Assembly (NCBI GenBank): GCA_022579005.1 | Contig: MU401520.1 | Coordinates: forward strand, 1 to 64,000 | Reading direction: 5' to 3' | From: Poronia punctata | Taxonomy: Eukaryota; Ascomycota; Sordariomycetes; Xylariales; Xylariaceae | DNA length: 64,000 bases | Part shown: positions 36,746 through 49,200 of the stretch, piece by piece | Layout of the letters: each line of letters starts with the position of its first letter | Numbering within the stretch: the stretch's first letter is position 1 | Translations under genes and position numbers: made by a program | The notes under the pieces: generated by a model | Databases searched by the model: none | Told to the model about the DNA's origin: nothing | Seen by the model: only the letters and a program-made list of their open reading frames with translations

Positions 36746-38477
36746 GTCAGTACTTTAAGTGCTACAAAATTAACCTTAATTACCTAACGTAGTAAACTTG
36801 CTTAGGTTTGTAAGGTGTAGGCCATTTAAAGGTCACTGTCTTGTATGGAAAGTGTAGAATAGAGGACTCGATTCTAGATGCTGAACTTTCAGTCCTTGAG
36901 GCATCTATGTTAAGACTGCAATATTTGGATTGCAACCACGAAAACCCCTCACTTCTCACGACGGAATTCAATTAAGGAAATCATTGGGGCGAGGAGGGGG
37001 GGGGAATGAGATATATTCACTAAGCGCATTGCTAGATGGGCATGGTATACGAGTAAAGCACTGTACATTGTAACCCTCTTTCGGTCTCTACACGTATTAA
37101 TAGCCCGGCAGCCTGTTAGTGCAACCTGCAACACTACCTTTTGCCTCGTCAAATGTAGAACCCTTACAGCAAGGGGTTTTACAACGCGGACAGGGTAGTG
37201 GCGAGCGCACTAGACGGCTACAGGTGGGGAGAGAGGGGGGGAAGGGTCGCGATGGCTTCATTGCGAAGGGTGCAGTCATGGCTGCCATGCAGAGGGTAGT
37301 GAAATCGAAAAGCCTGTATGTACGAGGTGTAATTAGGTCAATTGGGTTGCCAGACGATTGACCTGTTAAGGAAGGTCGAGATGTGTACGGTGCTAGCAAA
37401 TAAGATAGGGAGACCACACGTGACGGGACGGGAATAATCTATTCTTGAGCTACAGTCGTCATCAGCTGCTACCACCTGGACTCCTGCTCCCCCAGCCATG
37501 CTCTACCTATTTTGGAAATAACCTATTGGTTCCACCAACGCACCAAAACACGGTATATCACACCGACTTGCACTGCTAGGTACGCCAACCACGCTGCCGA
37601 ACCGCTTGGGTAATGTCAGCTCCAGTACCTACTTTCCGTTGGTAGCGATGTACCTAATCTACCCGACCACTTGGTTAATACATCACTCCCCGGGCCAGGT
37701 GGTCTACGGTAATGTGCATCAGCTATGATTTATCCCACTAAAACCAAGAATACGGGTACAGACATGACTTGGGGAAAAGCATGCCTACCACGATTTACGT
37801 GTAGTCTGGGTGTATTCCTTCCTCATTCATCGACATATGGCGATTTGTGAAGCAGCCAATACCTCCGGCCCAGCCCCAGTCGCGATAGATCTCTACTAAT
37901 AAAACCCACTAAGCAACTCAGATAGGCTAGACAGTCTCGCCTTCCCCTGTTCATTGGATACTAATGACAGTGGCAGGTGCTTCGACGACGAAAAGCAGCC
38001 TGTGACGTCGTCACATTGTCAGGTCATCAGATCGGGATATTCTTAGCAGCTCAACCACTAAAACCTCGATCCAGGCCGTGGCCATTACCTACCTTACCTA
38101 TTAGCTTACCCGTGCTGCCGCGTCATACAACAAATTAATGTACCTAGCTCGCGTAGATAACTTAAGCTGACCTCGATCTGTCAACAACCGTCCTACTTCA
38201 GCTCTTAATTTTTGTTGATTTAGCGATAGTTTTGCAATCTCCATGTATCCCAGACAGGACTGCCCGCTCTAACGCATCGCAGAACCTCGTCGCCTTTTAC
38301 TCCTCTTAACAACTATCATATGTCGATAACCCAGTCAAACGTGAATCGCCTCACTCGATAGCTATATCTTTTCGATCAGAGATCCACACCTACCTCGATA
38401 TCATCCCGAAAGTCCTTCAGTCCGGCGCAAGACGTTGTTGCGTTGTATCCGAGTAGCTGCCTGTCCCCGAACGTCCC
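36746..38477. other. Intergenic, no gene seen
   Basis: The 3' remainder after the transposon relic and the upstream region of the sugar transporter gene. Short open frames near 37119-37417 on both strands are not recognisable. TACGAGTA occurs at 37048. Confidence 0.55.
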
Positions 38478-40595
38478 ATGAGCTCGTCATTGTCCAGTTC
38501 TCCGAGTAGCTCGTCTTCGCATGGGCCCAGGACGACCACCTTCCGAATATCTGACCATGACGCGAACCCGGTAGAAGCTACGCGACACCGTATAGATACG
38601 GATAGTGGCGGAAATGGACTTGACGAGCAGTCACCATTGCTGTCTCCCCACCGAGATGAGAATGAGGCGTTCATAGGGTCGTCCGCGGAAGGGGAGGAGG
38701 AGGACCACTTCAACGAAACCAAGAGTACATGGTATCTGATCGCAATGACAATATGCCTTGGTGGTCTCCAGGTTGCCTGGGCTGTCGAACTTTCGAACGG
38801 CACGCCCTACCTACTCTCCCTCGGCCTTAGCAAGTCTCTCATGGCACTCGTCTGGATTGCTGGCCCGATCACGGGTACACTTGTGCAGCCTTACGTGGGC
38901 ATGTTGAGCGACAACTGCCGCGTGCCCTGGGGCAGACGCAAACCCTTTGTCGTCGGTGGCGCCATTGCTACTTCGATCGCCTACATGTTCCTTGCCTGGA
39001 TTAGAGAGATCGTCGGTGGCTTCTCTGGCCTTTTCGGCGCCGACCCCGAATCCGATGGTGTAAAGACAGTCATCATCGTGACTGCGGTCATCTGGATATA
39101 TGTACTTGATGTTGCAGTCAATACAGGTTTGCGCCCAGACTTTGCTTTAAGATACATTGGCATTATACTCGATTTCTAACGCTGTCACAGTCCAAGCTTC
39201 GATCCGAGCTTTCATTGTGGACTGCGCGCCGCCACATCAACAGGGTGAGTTGGCATGACTTTTGTTCCCTCCGCGACATCTACGTGGGCTAATGTACTAG
39301 TAGAGGCTGCAAATTCGATGGCCAGTAGAGTGGTCGGACTAGGCAACATTGTCGGTTATATCGCCGGAGGCATCAATTTGCCAAAGTATTTCTGGTTTTT
39401 CGGCTCTACTCAGTTCAAGGACCTCTGCGCCATCGCCAGTATCACCCTTTGCGCCACTGTGTTGTTCAGCACAACAGTAGTCCGCGAACGGAACCCCCAG
39501 CTCGACGGGCGTCGGCCAGGGGACAGCATAGGCCTAATAACGTTCTTCGTGAAGATCTTTGCGGCGATCAAGAGGCTGCCACCGCAGATTGCCAAGGTCT
39601 GCGTAGTGCAGTTTTTTGCATGGGTTGGATTCTTCCCCATGTTGTTCTACACCTCTTCATACATTGGGGATATTTATGTCCAACCCTTTCTCGAGGAAAA
39701 TCCCAACATGACGCCGGCCGAGTTGGATGAGCTGTACGAAAAGGCGACCCGAATGGGAACCCATGCGCTCTTAATATTTGCCATTACGAGTCTAGTCACC
39801 AACGTGGTGCTCCCGTTCTTTATCGACCCGACTTACGACAACACTTCTGCTGCTAGCAAGAGACAGGATCATAGGATCCTTGAGGAGGACGAAACGCGTA
39901 TTCAAAAGTGGCTCAAACACCTGATCATCCCCGGATTCACGCTCCGACGTGCTTGGATGCTCTCTCACCTTCTCTTCTCAGGCTCCATGTTCTCTGCCCT
40001 CATTGTCCGATCGATCCAAGCAGCGACTGTACTTATAGGCCTCATCGGCATCACCTGGGCCCTGACACTCTGGGCTCCGTGGGCCATTATCAGCGCCGAG
40101 ATTAGCCGCCGTGATGTGCTCTATCGAGCCAAGATGCAACAACTGAGACGTCTCAACGAAGACGTCCATTCCGACGACGGCTCCTTGAGACGTTTGGACG
40201 AACTAGAAGATACCGAACCGGAGCCCGATCAAGCCGGCGTCATTCTAGGCATTCACAACATGGCCATCGCCTCACCTCAGATGATTGCTACACTGGGTTC
40301 CAGCATCGTCTTCCGTTTCTTCCAAAAGCCGAGAGGCGTTCCCGGTGACCGCAGCTACGCTATCGTCTTCGCATTCGGCGGTGTCTTTGTTCTGGTCGCG
40401 GCATATCTCGTCCATCGCATCGACGACGACATGTCGGTGCCGCCCGAAGCTGCTATCTATGCTGCCGAGCAGGGCGAGGGCGACGTGGGCGCCCGTTCGC
40501 CTTTGAGGAAACGCAGTGGTGATGTTTCCCGGACTAGTCTGGAGCAAGCGACCCTTGCCCGGAACAGCAGTTTCGGTGCTGGTTTGGAATATTAG
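38478..40595 (+). CDS. Sugar/H+ symporter, Sut1 type (GPH family)
   Basis: Three exons (38478-39126, 39191-39244, 39304-40595) give 664 aa. It resembles fungal and plant sucrose/maltose-proton symporters, with Schizosaccharomyces Sut1 as the reference. The acidic, Ser-rich N terminus of about 80 residues is cytosolic. Membrane blocks follow: GGLQVAWAVELSNGTPYLLSLGLSK (first helix region), GPITGTLVQPYVGMLSD and the hallmark loop SDNCRVPWGRRKPFVVGG, then DVAVNTVQASIRAFIVDC, which includes the small exon 2. Further helices include FFAWVGFFPMLFYTSSYIG and a long central cytosolic loop rich in charged residues (about 470-530). Twelve helices are expected. Introns are GT-AG with matching phases. 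Transport of sucrose or another alpha-glucoside is the family inference; the actual substrate is unknown. Confidence 0.88.
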
Positions 40596-41241
40596 AGTGC
40601 TTTGGCGTTGGATACGCAAATTTATTTCTGAAGGCATCCCATACGCGTCTGTAAAGGATGTCATGTCTAGGTACTTTCGTGTAAATCCTAATGTATTGGA
40701 TAAGCGAACTATATGACTTTTATCCTTATCGTGTGGTTTCCGAACTGGGTGCCGGAGTCGCAATAGAAAACTCTAACGCATCGAAAGTCTTGATTTTTTA
40801 AGCATCATGCATCAATAAGTTATCTAGAATGTATGCAGGGGGCATATCTGGCGGCGCGCGTGTACGAAGTTGTGTTTAGTGTCACACGTATAAACCTCAA
40901 TGAAGGGGCAAGAACGACCGGGCACTACGAATATGGCCAACATAACCAGGATAGCCCGGCAAATGCACCTTGGATTCTGTATACATAGTATCTAGTATTT
41001 CGGTTGAATCATAATTTGTAGGCGGGCAACGCATTCCCCAAAATGGCAGCGAGCCATGGTATAAAGCCATCCATTTGCGAATTTCCCAGAAATAGCAATC
41101 AGATGGGCCTCCTTGGCCCTCAGCTGCTCAACAATTGTGTGTTTCCGTTTCTTTCAAGTACTTCTGCCACTTTCCGATGATCCCGGTGTCGTTAGCATTT
41201 TATAGACCACCTTAGGGGTAGCGTTGGTGTATCACATCCGC
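40596..41241. other. Convergent intergenic spacer
   Basis: Lies between the 3' ends of the sugar symporter gene and the Ser/Thr-rich secreted protein gene. No coding potential was recognised. Confidence 0.6.
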
Positions 41242-42033
41242 TTAGCAGGTGCCGATGATAGTTGGGACCTCTCCTGGCATGGCACCATCAGAGACGTCCC
41301 ATGAGGTCATGCCCGCCCAATACATGCATACTTCATTGCCCTCTGAATTGCAGTAGATATCGTCACATAGAGCCGTGTCAAAGACCGATGTAGGAGATAA
41401 TGCAGGGTTTGGGGCAGGCGTTGTGATGGTTGTGAAGGTCGTGTCCATCCCAGTGCTAGACCCAGAAACCGATGACAACGTCGAGGTGGGGCTAATCCAG
41501 GGAGACAGTATAGTGACTGCGGTCATACCAAAAGGCTCAATGCTGTCTGTACCGGCAGAGGCAATGCTGATGCCGGCGGTCTCACTTCCTGTCCCGGTGC
41601 TCTCGATATCAGTCAGGGAGGAGGCGCTTGTGGGTGGAGTTATGGATGCCACAGTGGTACCGTCTGCAATACCGGTAATAGTCGAGGCTCCAGTTGGGAT
41701 GGTGGCGATAGAATTGGTGAGAGGAGAATCTCCCGTGCGTGTCTCGCTTGAATACGTCTCGGATGAGCGAATCTCAGTGGTATGTCCATCGATGGTGTCG
41801 ACAGTGGGTTGAATAGTAACGAAAACCGTTGCTGTGTTGACTGTCGTTACAACAGTGCTCACTTCCGTCACAGTTTCAACTGCGTCAGATACCGCTGGAT
41901 TCAACTCATCGCGAGAGACGAGGTCAGAGTTGCTGTCCATCACGTGATGGGGGCCCCAACTGGCCATAACACTACCCATGAAGGGCTGGATCATGAGCAA
42001 GACGCTCAAGTAAGAGATGATATGCTGCTGCAT
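41242..42033 (-). CDS. Secreted Ser/Thr-rich protein with Cys-rich C-terminal tail, unknown function
   Basis: A single uninterrupted frame of 263 codons. The first 24 or so residues (MQQHIISYLSVLLMIQPFMG and following SVMA) look like a signal peptide. Residues 50-220 are dominated by Ser, Thr, Val, Ile and Gly, with tracts such as VTEVSTVVTTVNTATVFVTI, as in heavily O-glycosylated wall or secreted proteins. The last 45 residues are different: five Cys (CDDIYC, EVC, terminal C) and a Trp/Tyr/Gly-rich segment, VCMYWAGMTSWDVSDGAMPG, ending IIGTC at the stop. No GPI-type hydrophobic C terminus is present. I recognise no catalytic domain. The tail looks like a folded disulphide module attached to a glycosylated stalk. 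Confidence 0.7.
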   Translation of the reverse strand: MQQHIISYLSVLLMIQPFMGSVMASWGPHHVMDSNSDLVSRDELNPAVSDAVETVTEVSTVVTTVNTATVFVTIQPTVDTIDGHTTEIRSSETYSSETRTGDSPLTNSIATIPTGASTITGIADGTTVASITPPTSASSLTDIESTGTGSETAGISIASAGTDSIEPFGMTAVTILSPWISPTSTLSSVSGSSTGMDTTFTTITTPAPNPALSPTSVFDTALCDDIYCNSEGNEVCMYWAGMTSWDVSDGAMPGEVPTIIGTC

Positions 42034-43182
42034 CTTGGGGTAGCAGTCTTGTCTTTGAGTGTTGGAAATAGCCTTTTGAATTGGTTAGAGATCGTACCCT
42101 GTACTAGAACTGTGATCTGTACCTTTGATATATGATTGTGTAGATGCTCTGGAGTCTTTAGGTAGACAATAAATGGCGAGTACGAGCGTAATTATAGTAC
42201 ACACTTGAAGCCGATATACTGAAGTAAACTGACCAGTGGGAAGAAGCTGAGTCTTGACACGAACTAGGTGCCTATCACGGTGAGAGGTGTGAAGGAAAGC
42301 AATGGCATACTCGCTTGCACAACGTCTGCTATGGTACTAGCTATGATGTAAGGTAACACTTTCCCTCCGGCCCCATGATCTGTGTACCGGCCCTTCTTGC
42401 TTAATAGGTAATGGACATCTAGTAGGTAGTTCCTGCTTTGCCAAAGGAAGACGCGCAGACACGGTAGGCACAACCTTCAAAGGTTGCTGTGAGGTCAATG
42501 CTGGTAACTCTTATACCGGTATTCTTCAGTAGGCACGCTTGAGGAGTCCTCCTTCTCTACTTAAGTACATATATACCTACCTTACATATCAAGTACTAAT
42601 CACTCAGAAGTGTAAGGCCGACGTCAGAAGATGATGCAGCAGACGCTCTCTGTCCGAGATAATGTTCTTACTTGCGCAGATAACTGCGATGCTTCGAAAC
42701 ACATCGTTTATAAGGCTCCTGAATCCCTCCTACGTCTGTGGACATGGGCGGTCCTCGGTTCGTCGGTAATCACAATGCGGTGTAAGGCTTTGCTCAGGTA
42801 ACACTTGTGAATAAAAAGACCGAAGCTGTCCTACGTCGATACTCCAAAGCAACGCCTTTCGTAAAAAGGGTCAAGCTTAGTCTTTTATATTTACGGGCAA
42901 GTAAGACCGAGTATTCATGTGCCATAACTGAAAAGGGCGTGTGTCAAAATATGACTGCTATCAATTTGGAACGTTACAAAATACGGACTCCATGTCTCGG
43001 AGGGGCCTTGCGTAGCCGTCACACAGATACGCGTTTTGATTTACAAGGATATATTATATTATATATTCAATTACAGCCGGTAGGGTATGTCGAGAGCCAA
43101 CAAAAAGTTTAGCCGCACGTGCCCGCATACTCCGGATTATTATTCGTTCATTTTGATTTTTTTTCCATCCCATTTTTCCATC
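42034..43182. other. Intergenic, no gene seen
   Basis: Upstream of the Ser/Thr-rich secreted protein gene and downstream of the MAPEG gene. The 101-codon open frame at 42807-43112 has no recognisable feature. Confidence 0.55.
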
Positions 43183-44038
43183 TTACAAGCGGTTACCAGC
43201 CTTGACGTAAAGCGTAACCCACGTGACCATGCCGGCTGCCCAGGCAACACTGCGCAGGGGCGCGAACTTGCGGCTGTTCTGCAGGAAGATGTAGATGACG
43301 TTGAAGGCCACGCGGCTGGCGAGGTAGCTAAAGGCGAGCTTGTTGACGGTCTCGACGGGCACGCCGGCGTAGTTGGCAGCTAGGACGGCGCCAATGAAGA
43401 GGCCGATAGTCTCCTGTCCGTTGGTGGCCGCGGCCTCGGCGCGGAAGATCTTTTGCTTTGTCTGTTTTTTTTTTTTTTTGGTCAGTCGTCATTCATGCGC
43501 TACTCTGTGGTTTTTAGGGTTGCACCGATTGCGAATGTGTAATTCCCACTCGACGAATTGTAGGGTCAAATGGAGGGAAAGTCAGGTTGGGAATGCGCGC
43601 TACTACGAAAGCATGCAAGAGCGAGACGCAAGCAATTCCGAGACTGGAACAGTACGGTCGGGTAATTGAGAGATATCGGGTAGAAGGGGTTGGACGAGGA
43701 ATTGAGAGAAGGGGGAGCGGGAGGGGCCGAATTACCTCTTTAGTGAGCGACTCGTCCTTCTTCACACTCTCGAGGTACTCTCTCGGATAAGCAATGTCAT
43801 AAACCTTTCCACCCAACGACTTGGAGTAGTTCTGGGGAAGCATAGTAAGGAGCCATGCTGCCGGGATCTAAAATTTGGCCAACCATCAGTAAACAGTTGT
43901 ATCTCATAATCTTTTATTTCATTTTATCTTGCGCATGAACACTCTTATTTTCGGGTTCCTCAGTTGAGAGGGGAGGGGGGAGGGGACACATACAGTGTAG
44001 AACGACCAGTTCTTCGTCAAATCGATGAAGGCAGACAT
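43183..44038 (-). CDS. MAPEG-family membrane protein
   Basis: Three exons in transcript order: 44038-43994, 43867-43736 and 43461-43183, giving 151 aa, the usual length of the family. MAPEG proteins are four-helix microsomal enzymes, including glutathione transferases, with trimeric members. The sequence begins MSAFIDLTKNWSFYTIPAAW, a typical fungal MAPEG start, and contains the family block KQKIFRAEAAATNGQETIGL (helix 2 with the RAExAxxNxxE pattern that lines the glutathione site), then LASRVAFNVIYIFLQNS and a final helix near the C terminus. All phases are 0. The intron 2 acceptor follows a long T run in the transcript sense's complement, that is, an A-rich tract. The exact reaction cannot be stated; many fungal members are uncharacterised. 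Confidence 0.88.
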
Positions 44039-44829
44039 TTTGATTGGAAGGGGCGATGGTGATACCTAAAAGGGGGGTTTAAAAGGGCAGATTGTGCAGT
44101 AAGTATTATGTAGCTGCTGCAACTTAATGCTACGACAAAAGCGCTGGGGAAGCTTTCTTTATTATACTTGTGTTGCAAGAATGTGACGTAGAACTTTATT
44201 TAGCTCAACCTCGGGAGTCGAGCAAGCGCATGCCGAATACCTAACCTACAGGAGTCTAAAACCTTGACTAGGGCTACATTAAGCCTACTCAAGATACTAA
44301 CATCACATTATAGGTATAGCTAGACTAACAGCTAACCTCGATATAGATATAGTCAGAATTCCTCCCCAGAAACTAAAGCTAGAGTAGTTTAGACTTGCTT
44401 AGCGGGATTCCGCTATCGGTCCATTGGTGAGGAGGAACAGAATGCTGGAAATACCCGTGCGGCATTGGTAGGTTAGGAATTCCGCCGTCCCCGGTCGAGT
44501 CGGATAGAATCTTAACGCCGGGAGCCTATAAATTTGCATGTACAATATGAGCTTATTGTCTGGACCTCCACCGAGAAAGATTTGTTCACAATGGAAGCGG
44601 TTGGTCACTATTATAAAGAGAATAAAATACCATCACAGTTACTTATGAAAATCTTGGGACGGTGTAAAAATCCCGTATTTTTAATCTACGCCGGCTTCCC
44701 CTGGACTGGTTTTTTTGTATGCCAAAATGATTACGTTACGTACAAAGGGAAGTACACATATGTACAGGGGAGTATATATACAGAAGTCTTAGGGAAAACG
44801 CTCCTGCTCAAGTCTAGCGAATATATCGC
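44039..44829. other. Intergenic, no gene seen
   Basis: Upstream of the MAPEG gene and downstream of the small secreted protein gene. The open frame at 44534-44839 partly overlaps that gene's 3' end on the opposite strand and shows no family features. Confidence 0.55.
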
Positions 44830-45548
44830 TTATTCCTGAGTGACCTCAACCTCCTCGCAGGTAGGGTTGTGGGGAGATCCAGCCTGGATCCAGCCGAGAG
44901 ACTGGTAGTAGTAAGAGCCGACGGGGTATTGCCAGCAGACGGCCCATTGGTCTAAGGGGAGTTCATTAGCATTTGCATGCGAAAGGGAGCGTGCGGGGTA
45001 CTACTTACAGAGGTCGGCAGATTGACCGCTAGGATTGGGAGCCGTCTCGGGGGTGTTGACGGAATCGTCCTGGTACGACTGGATGAAGATGGCCTTCTCG
45101 TCATCGAAGCCAACGGAGACGGCGGCGTCGAAGCCGAAGAAGGGCACGGCGACGTTGCTGTTCGGGCTGTAGGAGAGGCTGAGGGGCTGCGAGAGGATCT
45201 GATCGTCGTTGTAGGGCAGGTTGAAGGTCAGGCTGCCGACGGTGCTGTCGGCGGTATCACTGCTGGTAGTGTTGAAGTAGAACTGGGCGCTGTCGGCCTC
45301 GGGGGTGCCTTCGGTGTAGCAGATGGCTTCGATGGCCGCGCCGGCGTGGCAAGCAGTGAGGTAGCCTAGTCCCGATTGTCAGTCCTTATCTATCTAAACT
45401 AAAGGGATCGAATGCGCATACCGTCAATCTTGCTGTCCTTGGCAGTTCCCTTGACGCGCAGGCTGAAGGGGCCAGTCTGGTTATCGTCATCGGCGGCAAA
45501 GACGGTGGCAGCGAGGCCAAGGAGAGCGGTAGAGAGTTGGTACTTCAT
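44830..45548 (-). CDS. Small secreted protein, unknown function
   Basis: Three exons in transcript order: 45548-45422, 45365-45009 and 44951-44830, giving 201 aa. Residues 1-18 (MKYQLSTALLGLAATVFA) form a clear signal peptide. The mature part reads TGPFSLRVKGTAKDSKIDGY, then CHAGAAIEAICYTEG and an acidic middle, and ends with QWAVCWQYPVGSYYYQSLGW and a Cys near the C terminus. The pattern (FSLRVKG near the start, a lipocalin-like beta-rich body, a YQW..C.W tail) resembles conserved uncharacterised extracellular proteins of ascomycetes. The five Cys may form two disulphides. It could be a wall-associated protein or an effector-like protein; no catalytic motif is visible. Confidence 0.82.
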
Positions 45549-45738
45549 TTTGAAAAATTGGTTGTTTTGTCGAATGATGGACAAATAAATATCGAAGCGG
45601 AGGTGGTCAAGTGTTGTTGATTTAAGGTGTTGTTTTGTAGCTTGGGATGTTGATGATCTGCTGCACTAAAGGCGGGATATGAGGCGTGATTTATATTCCC
45701 ATGAGCGATACCCACTTGTAAATCGGACTAGGCGACCC
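45549..45738. other. Upstream region of the small secreted protein gene
   Basis: Short non-coding stretch. It should contain the promoter of the secreted protein gene. No distinct element was identified. Confidence 0.5.
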
Positions 45739-46280
45739 TTTGAAAACCTGGCCAAGGTTGTTTACATCGTCAACCTACAGACGCAAGACCTAGACCGCAT
45801 ACCGCTTCATTTTGACAAGCTAGCTACCAAAAAAGGCATTATTTTCGAGATTACCGGCTCCTCAGGGATGAGTAGGGCCGTTGTAAGTTCGTGTTTGCAT
45901 GCGGCGTCGTGGCACTGCATCAATAGCTTGTGTTACGGTCATTTTTCCTTTTGCTCAGCCCTGTCGTATTCATCAGGCTTCTAGGCAAACCTCCAATAAC
46001 CTCCGTAAAAGAGGCTGACAAAGCTATGGCAGCTAGGTTGGGAGAATTTCTGCATCCGCCGGCAGTGAACATTCCCGGCGGCCGATGGTCTATACGAAAT
46101 TCTAGAGACGAAAGAGGACGTTGTTTGTGACGATCTTGCCCCTCACCTACCTGAACAAGTAACGTCGTGAATAACCAAGTACCCCAAAAATAGATGTTCG
46201 GACTTTCGCGACTCCACCAATTGGGTCGGCTACGACCCAGACGAATGGGAGAAAATGTACCCTAGACGCAGATGCATGTA
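45739..46280 (+). pseudogene. Probable decayed gene, family not recognised
   Basis: Three protein-like segments lie in order but not in one frame. Segment 1 (about 45739-45884) reads ENLAKVVYIVNLQTQDLDRI, then PLHFDKLATKKGIIFEITGS, and ends before a GTAAGT at 45886. Segment 2 (about 45985-46100) reads KPPITSVKEADKAMAARLGE, then FLHPPAVNIPGGRWSI. The frame then returns to that of segment 1, reading LYEILETKEDVVCDDLAPHL and, after an in-frame stop, NWVGYDPDEWEKMYPRR and a stop. The segments have normal globular composition, unlike the surrounding random frames. A single intron cannot reconcile all the breaks and stops, so decay is more likely than a missed splice. I cannot name the family. Confidence 0.38.
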
Positions 46281-49200
46281 ATGAGTAAGACCTAAGCCGT
46301 TAACTGCCGAAAATGATGATTTAAATATATAAAGAGGTCGCCGACATTATATCGGATGGCAGCATTCCATTCCTTCCCAATGTTTTTTTACATTGGCAGG
46401 GTAGAGTTCAGTATTCCCAAGAGGTCGAAAAAGGCAGGCCAGCCATCCAGTTGCCGCATTGAGCCCACCGCTACTGGCGTAACCGACCAGTCTCGACCTT
46501 TGTCGAAAACAAAACAAACTCGCAGAGAACTGTAATAGGGGCGCAGTCAGGAGTACGAAGCCTTCCGTCGCCGTTGCCATCGGCCACCGTGTTCTTCCCA
46601 ACGATTGGTCAATTGAGGCGGATGGAAGGGATGAAAAGATATCCCAACTTCTTCTCTACTCAGCGGTTGTAGAATGCCCTGGAAGCGATGGGGCGTATTG
46701 GAGATCATCCTATACCTTATTTCCCCTATCGAGTTGTTGCAAGCGGTATCTTCTTCCTGTTTACCAAAACCTTTGTGTTGAGGCACCACGTTGACATAGG
46801 ACATGAAGCCTTGAGGCTTGACTGAGGTTGGCCGAAAATAGGGTCGAGGATGCCTTAACCGGCACTAGCCAACCGGTAGTAGCGGAGGTTTCTGATGAAT
46901 ATCGTGAAGCATTTCAATGCGCATCCGATAGAAATCCCGACCACAGTCTTCAACACCGGCTAATGACCCATCTGAAGTGGACTGGTCTCACGTGTCTCCA
47001 TACCCCGGGCCAAAGAGAGCCATGTGCGCAACGAATGCCTATTCCCGCGGCTTGTCTGTTTTGCAGTCGCCCGAGTCGAGTGAGCCACATGCTTAGCGAT
47101 AATCGACACGAGACCTTGCTCAACACTAAGAAGGCCAGGCAAATGTCGTCCCTCGCAAGAACTCAGGAAATCCGCCACATCCCCTTGCCGTTGCCCTCCT
47201 GGGAAGAGTTGCTGTGATATAGAAAGATATGATAGCAGTAACCACTACACGGGCACGCTAGTTAGTAGTGACTGTCCGAGCCAGGATATTCGACACGCGG
47301 GAAAGAGCCGGCGACTACAGGGAGCATGCCGGCATGCCAGCATGACCGACGTTGTCCCATCGCCAAAAACCAGCAGAACGGCAATCGTAGACGGGTACGG
47401 GCCCTAGCGGTGGTATGTCGCAAAGCGAGCAAGCGGTGGTTCGAACATGGGACTCGGTGCCCGGAAACCAAGCCCTAACATAGGCACGCATTGAGCTCCT
47501 ACGATGCGGAAAGGGATATCGTAACTAGAGTTGGGTGGTTTCAGCACACTGACACTAGAAATGAGCCGCTCGCATTCATCCTAGTAAAGCTTCCTAGCCA
47601 ACTAGGGCCCGGGCCTGGAACATGATGATGTTGGATGGACGGTTACAATTGAGACTCCCCGGGCAGCTATCCGAGAGGCCGGACCGAACATGGCACCGCA
47701 CCAGCAGCCATCGAGCGGGCTGCCTCTATGCCGAGAAATGTCGAGATCTAGTCTTGTGCCATGGCCCGTTGCAATTTGGCTTCAGCCCCAAAAGATTTGA
47801 TGAAGTACTGAACCGAATGGTAATTGTACGCCCCAGAGTAACCACAAGTCGCTTGGGCTGCCGCCGCAACGCACCCTGAGTCGCATGCTGCTAATGGCCC
47901 AAAGCGCTGAGATGTTCTTCTTCGCAATGACAGGCCGGTTAAAATTGACCATTCTGGGTATCGAATCTCGCCACATTAGTGTTCCGAATAGTTTGATGAT
48001 TGTTGGGTAGTGTCGTTCCCGCTGCGCGTAAGTGATTGACAAACAGTCGCCCCGATGCACTTCGACGGCAAGGTTGTCGAACATGTGCATTTGTTGAGTA
48101 CACGGCCCAGTTAATGCAGAATAATGGGATATGATTTCAAAACACAAATGAGGCGTTATCTGCGAGATAGGGGGGTATGGTATATGAAATCTTCATCCGC
48201 ACGGATCTTTGTTTTTTTTTGTCAGGATAGACAGTCGTTATAACCACTGCATCCAACACATCAACTGCCCTTGTCGCGTGGTACAATTAGCTCTGTAAGA
48301 TTTAGTAAGTGGGTGGCATGGACGCACAGGTAGTAAATACCTCATAAATAAGGAACTGATGATAAAAACCTCCCTTACCCCAAGACGCCTGGTCTTGCCT
48401 GCATCGTGACTACCCCCTTATGGATTGGTTAAATAGAAGGAGGTATGTAGGTTTGGGAGGTAGTTACAGAAACTGCCTCGTTGTTTGAAACTCTACTCTC
48501 AGAACAACACCTTCCATCTTTCCTTGACCTGAAAGGTGCATGACGTACGTACCTACCTAACTCTAATCTAAGGTGTGCATACCTACTATATGCTCTTTGC
48601 CTCCTGACAGTCTCTCTCAGTGCTCATCCATTCCCATGCACATCAACACTTTAGCCACAACTTAAGCTGAGATAGAATCATGGAAATCCCTGCCTGGATT
48701 GCCGTATCTTACGTTTAAGCACAAACGGTCTGGTTCTGGCCCTGGAGTCATGGTGGGGTTCTCAAACAGGAAGTCACACACCACATTACGACCTACCCCT
48801 ACCTGTAATGTTAAGCTTATTCTAAAGCTTATTCTAGCTTTGACGAATGATCGGCCGCATAGTTGAACTTGGCAAACACACTCGAGTTGATCATTTAATA
48901 TATACTGCATGACATTGCCGTGCCGTACCTGGCCTGGATTTTAATGAGGGCTCGTTAAATGGTCGCCCATCTATCTATATGTGAGTCTTGTCTTCTACGA
49001 CTGTGTTGATATATCTTTTATGGTATGCGTCGATGGAGGAAACAAGCCTCCTACGTTACATAGAAACCTTTGAAGGGACACCAGAAGAATTTGGAATGCT
49101 GATGATGATTCTCCCCCCTAACCCCCTGATGATCCTGTCTTGACTTCCTCCCCTGCAGTAAGTCATACACAAGCATACTCGGCCATGGCGCGCCGAAGAA

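Noticed and set aside
47782..48147. 121-codon frame on the minus strand
   Set aside because: No recognisable motif, no splice extension on either side, and surrounded by stops; probably chance.
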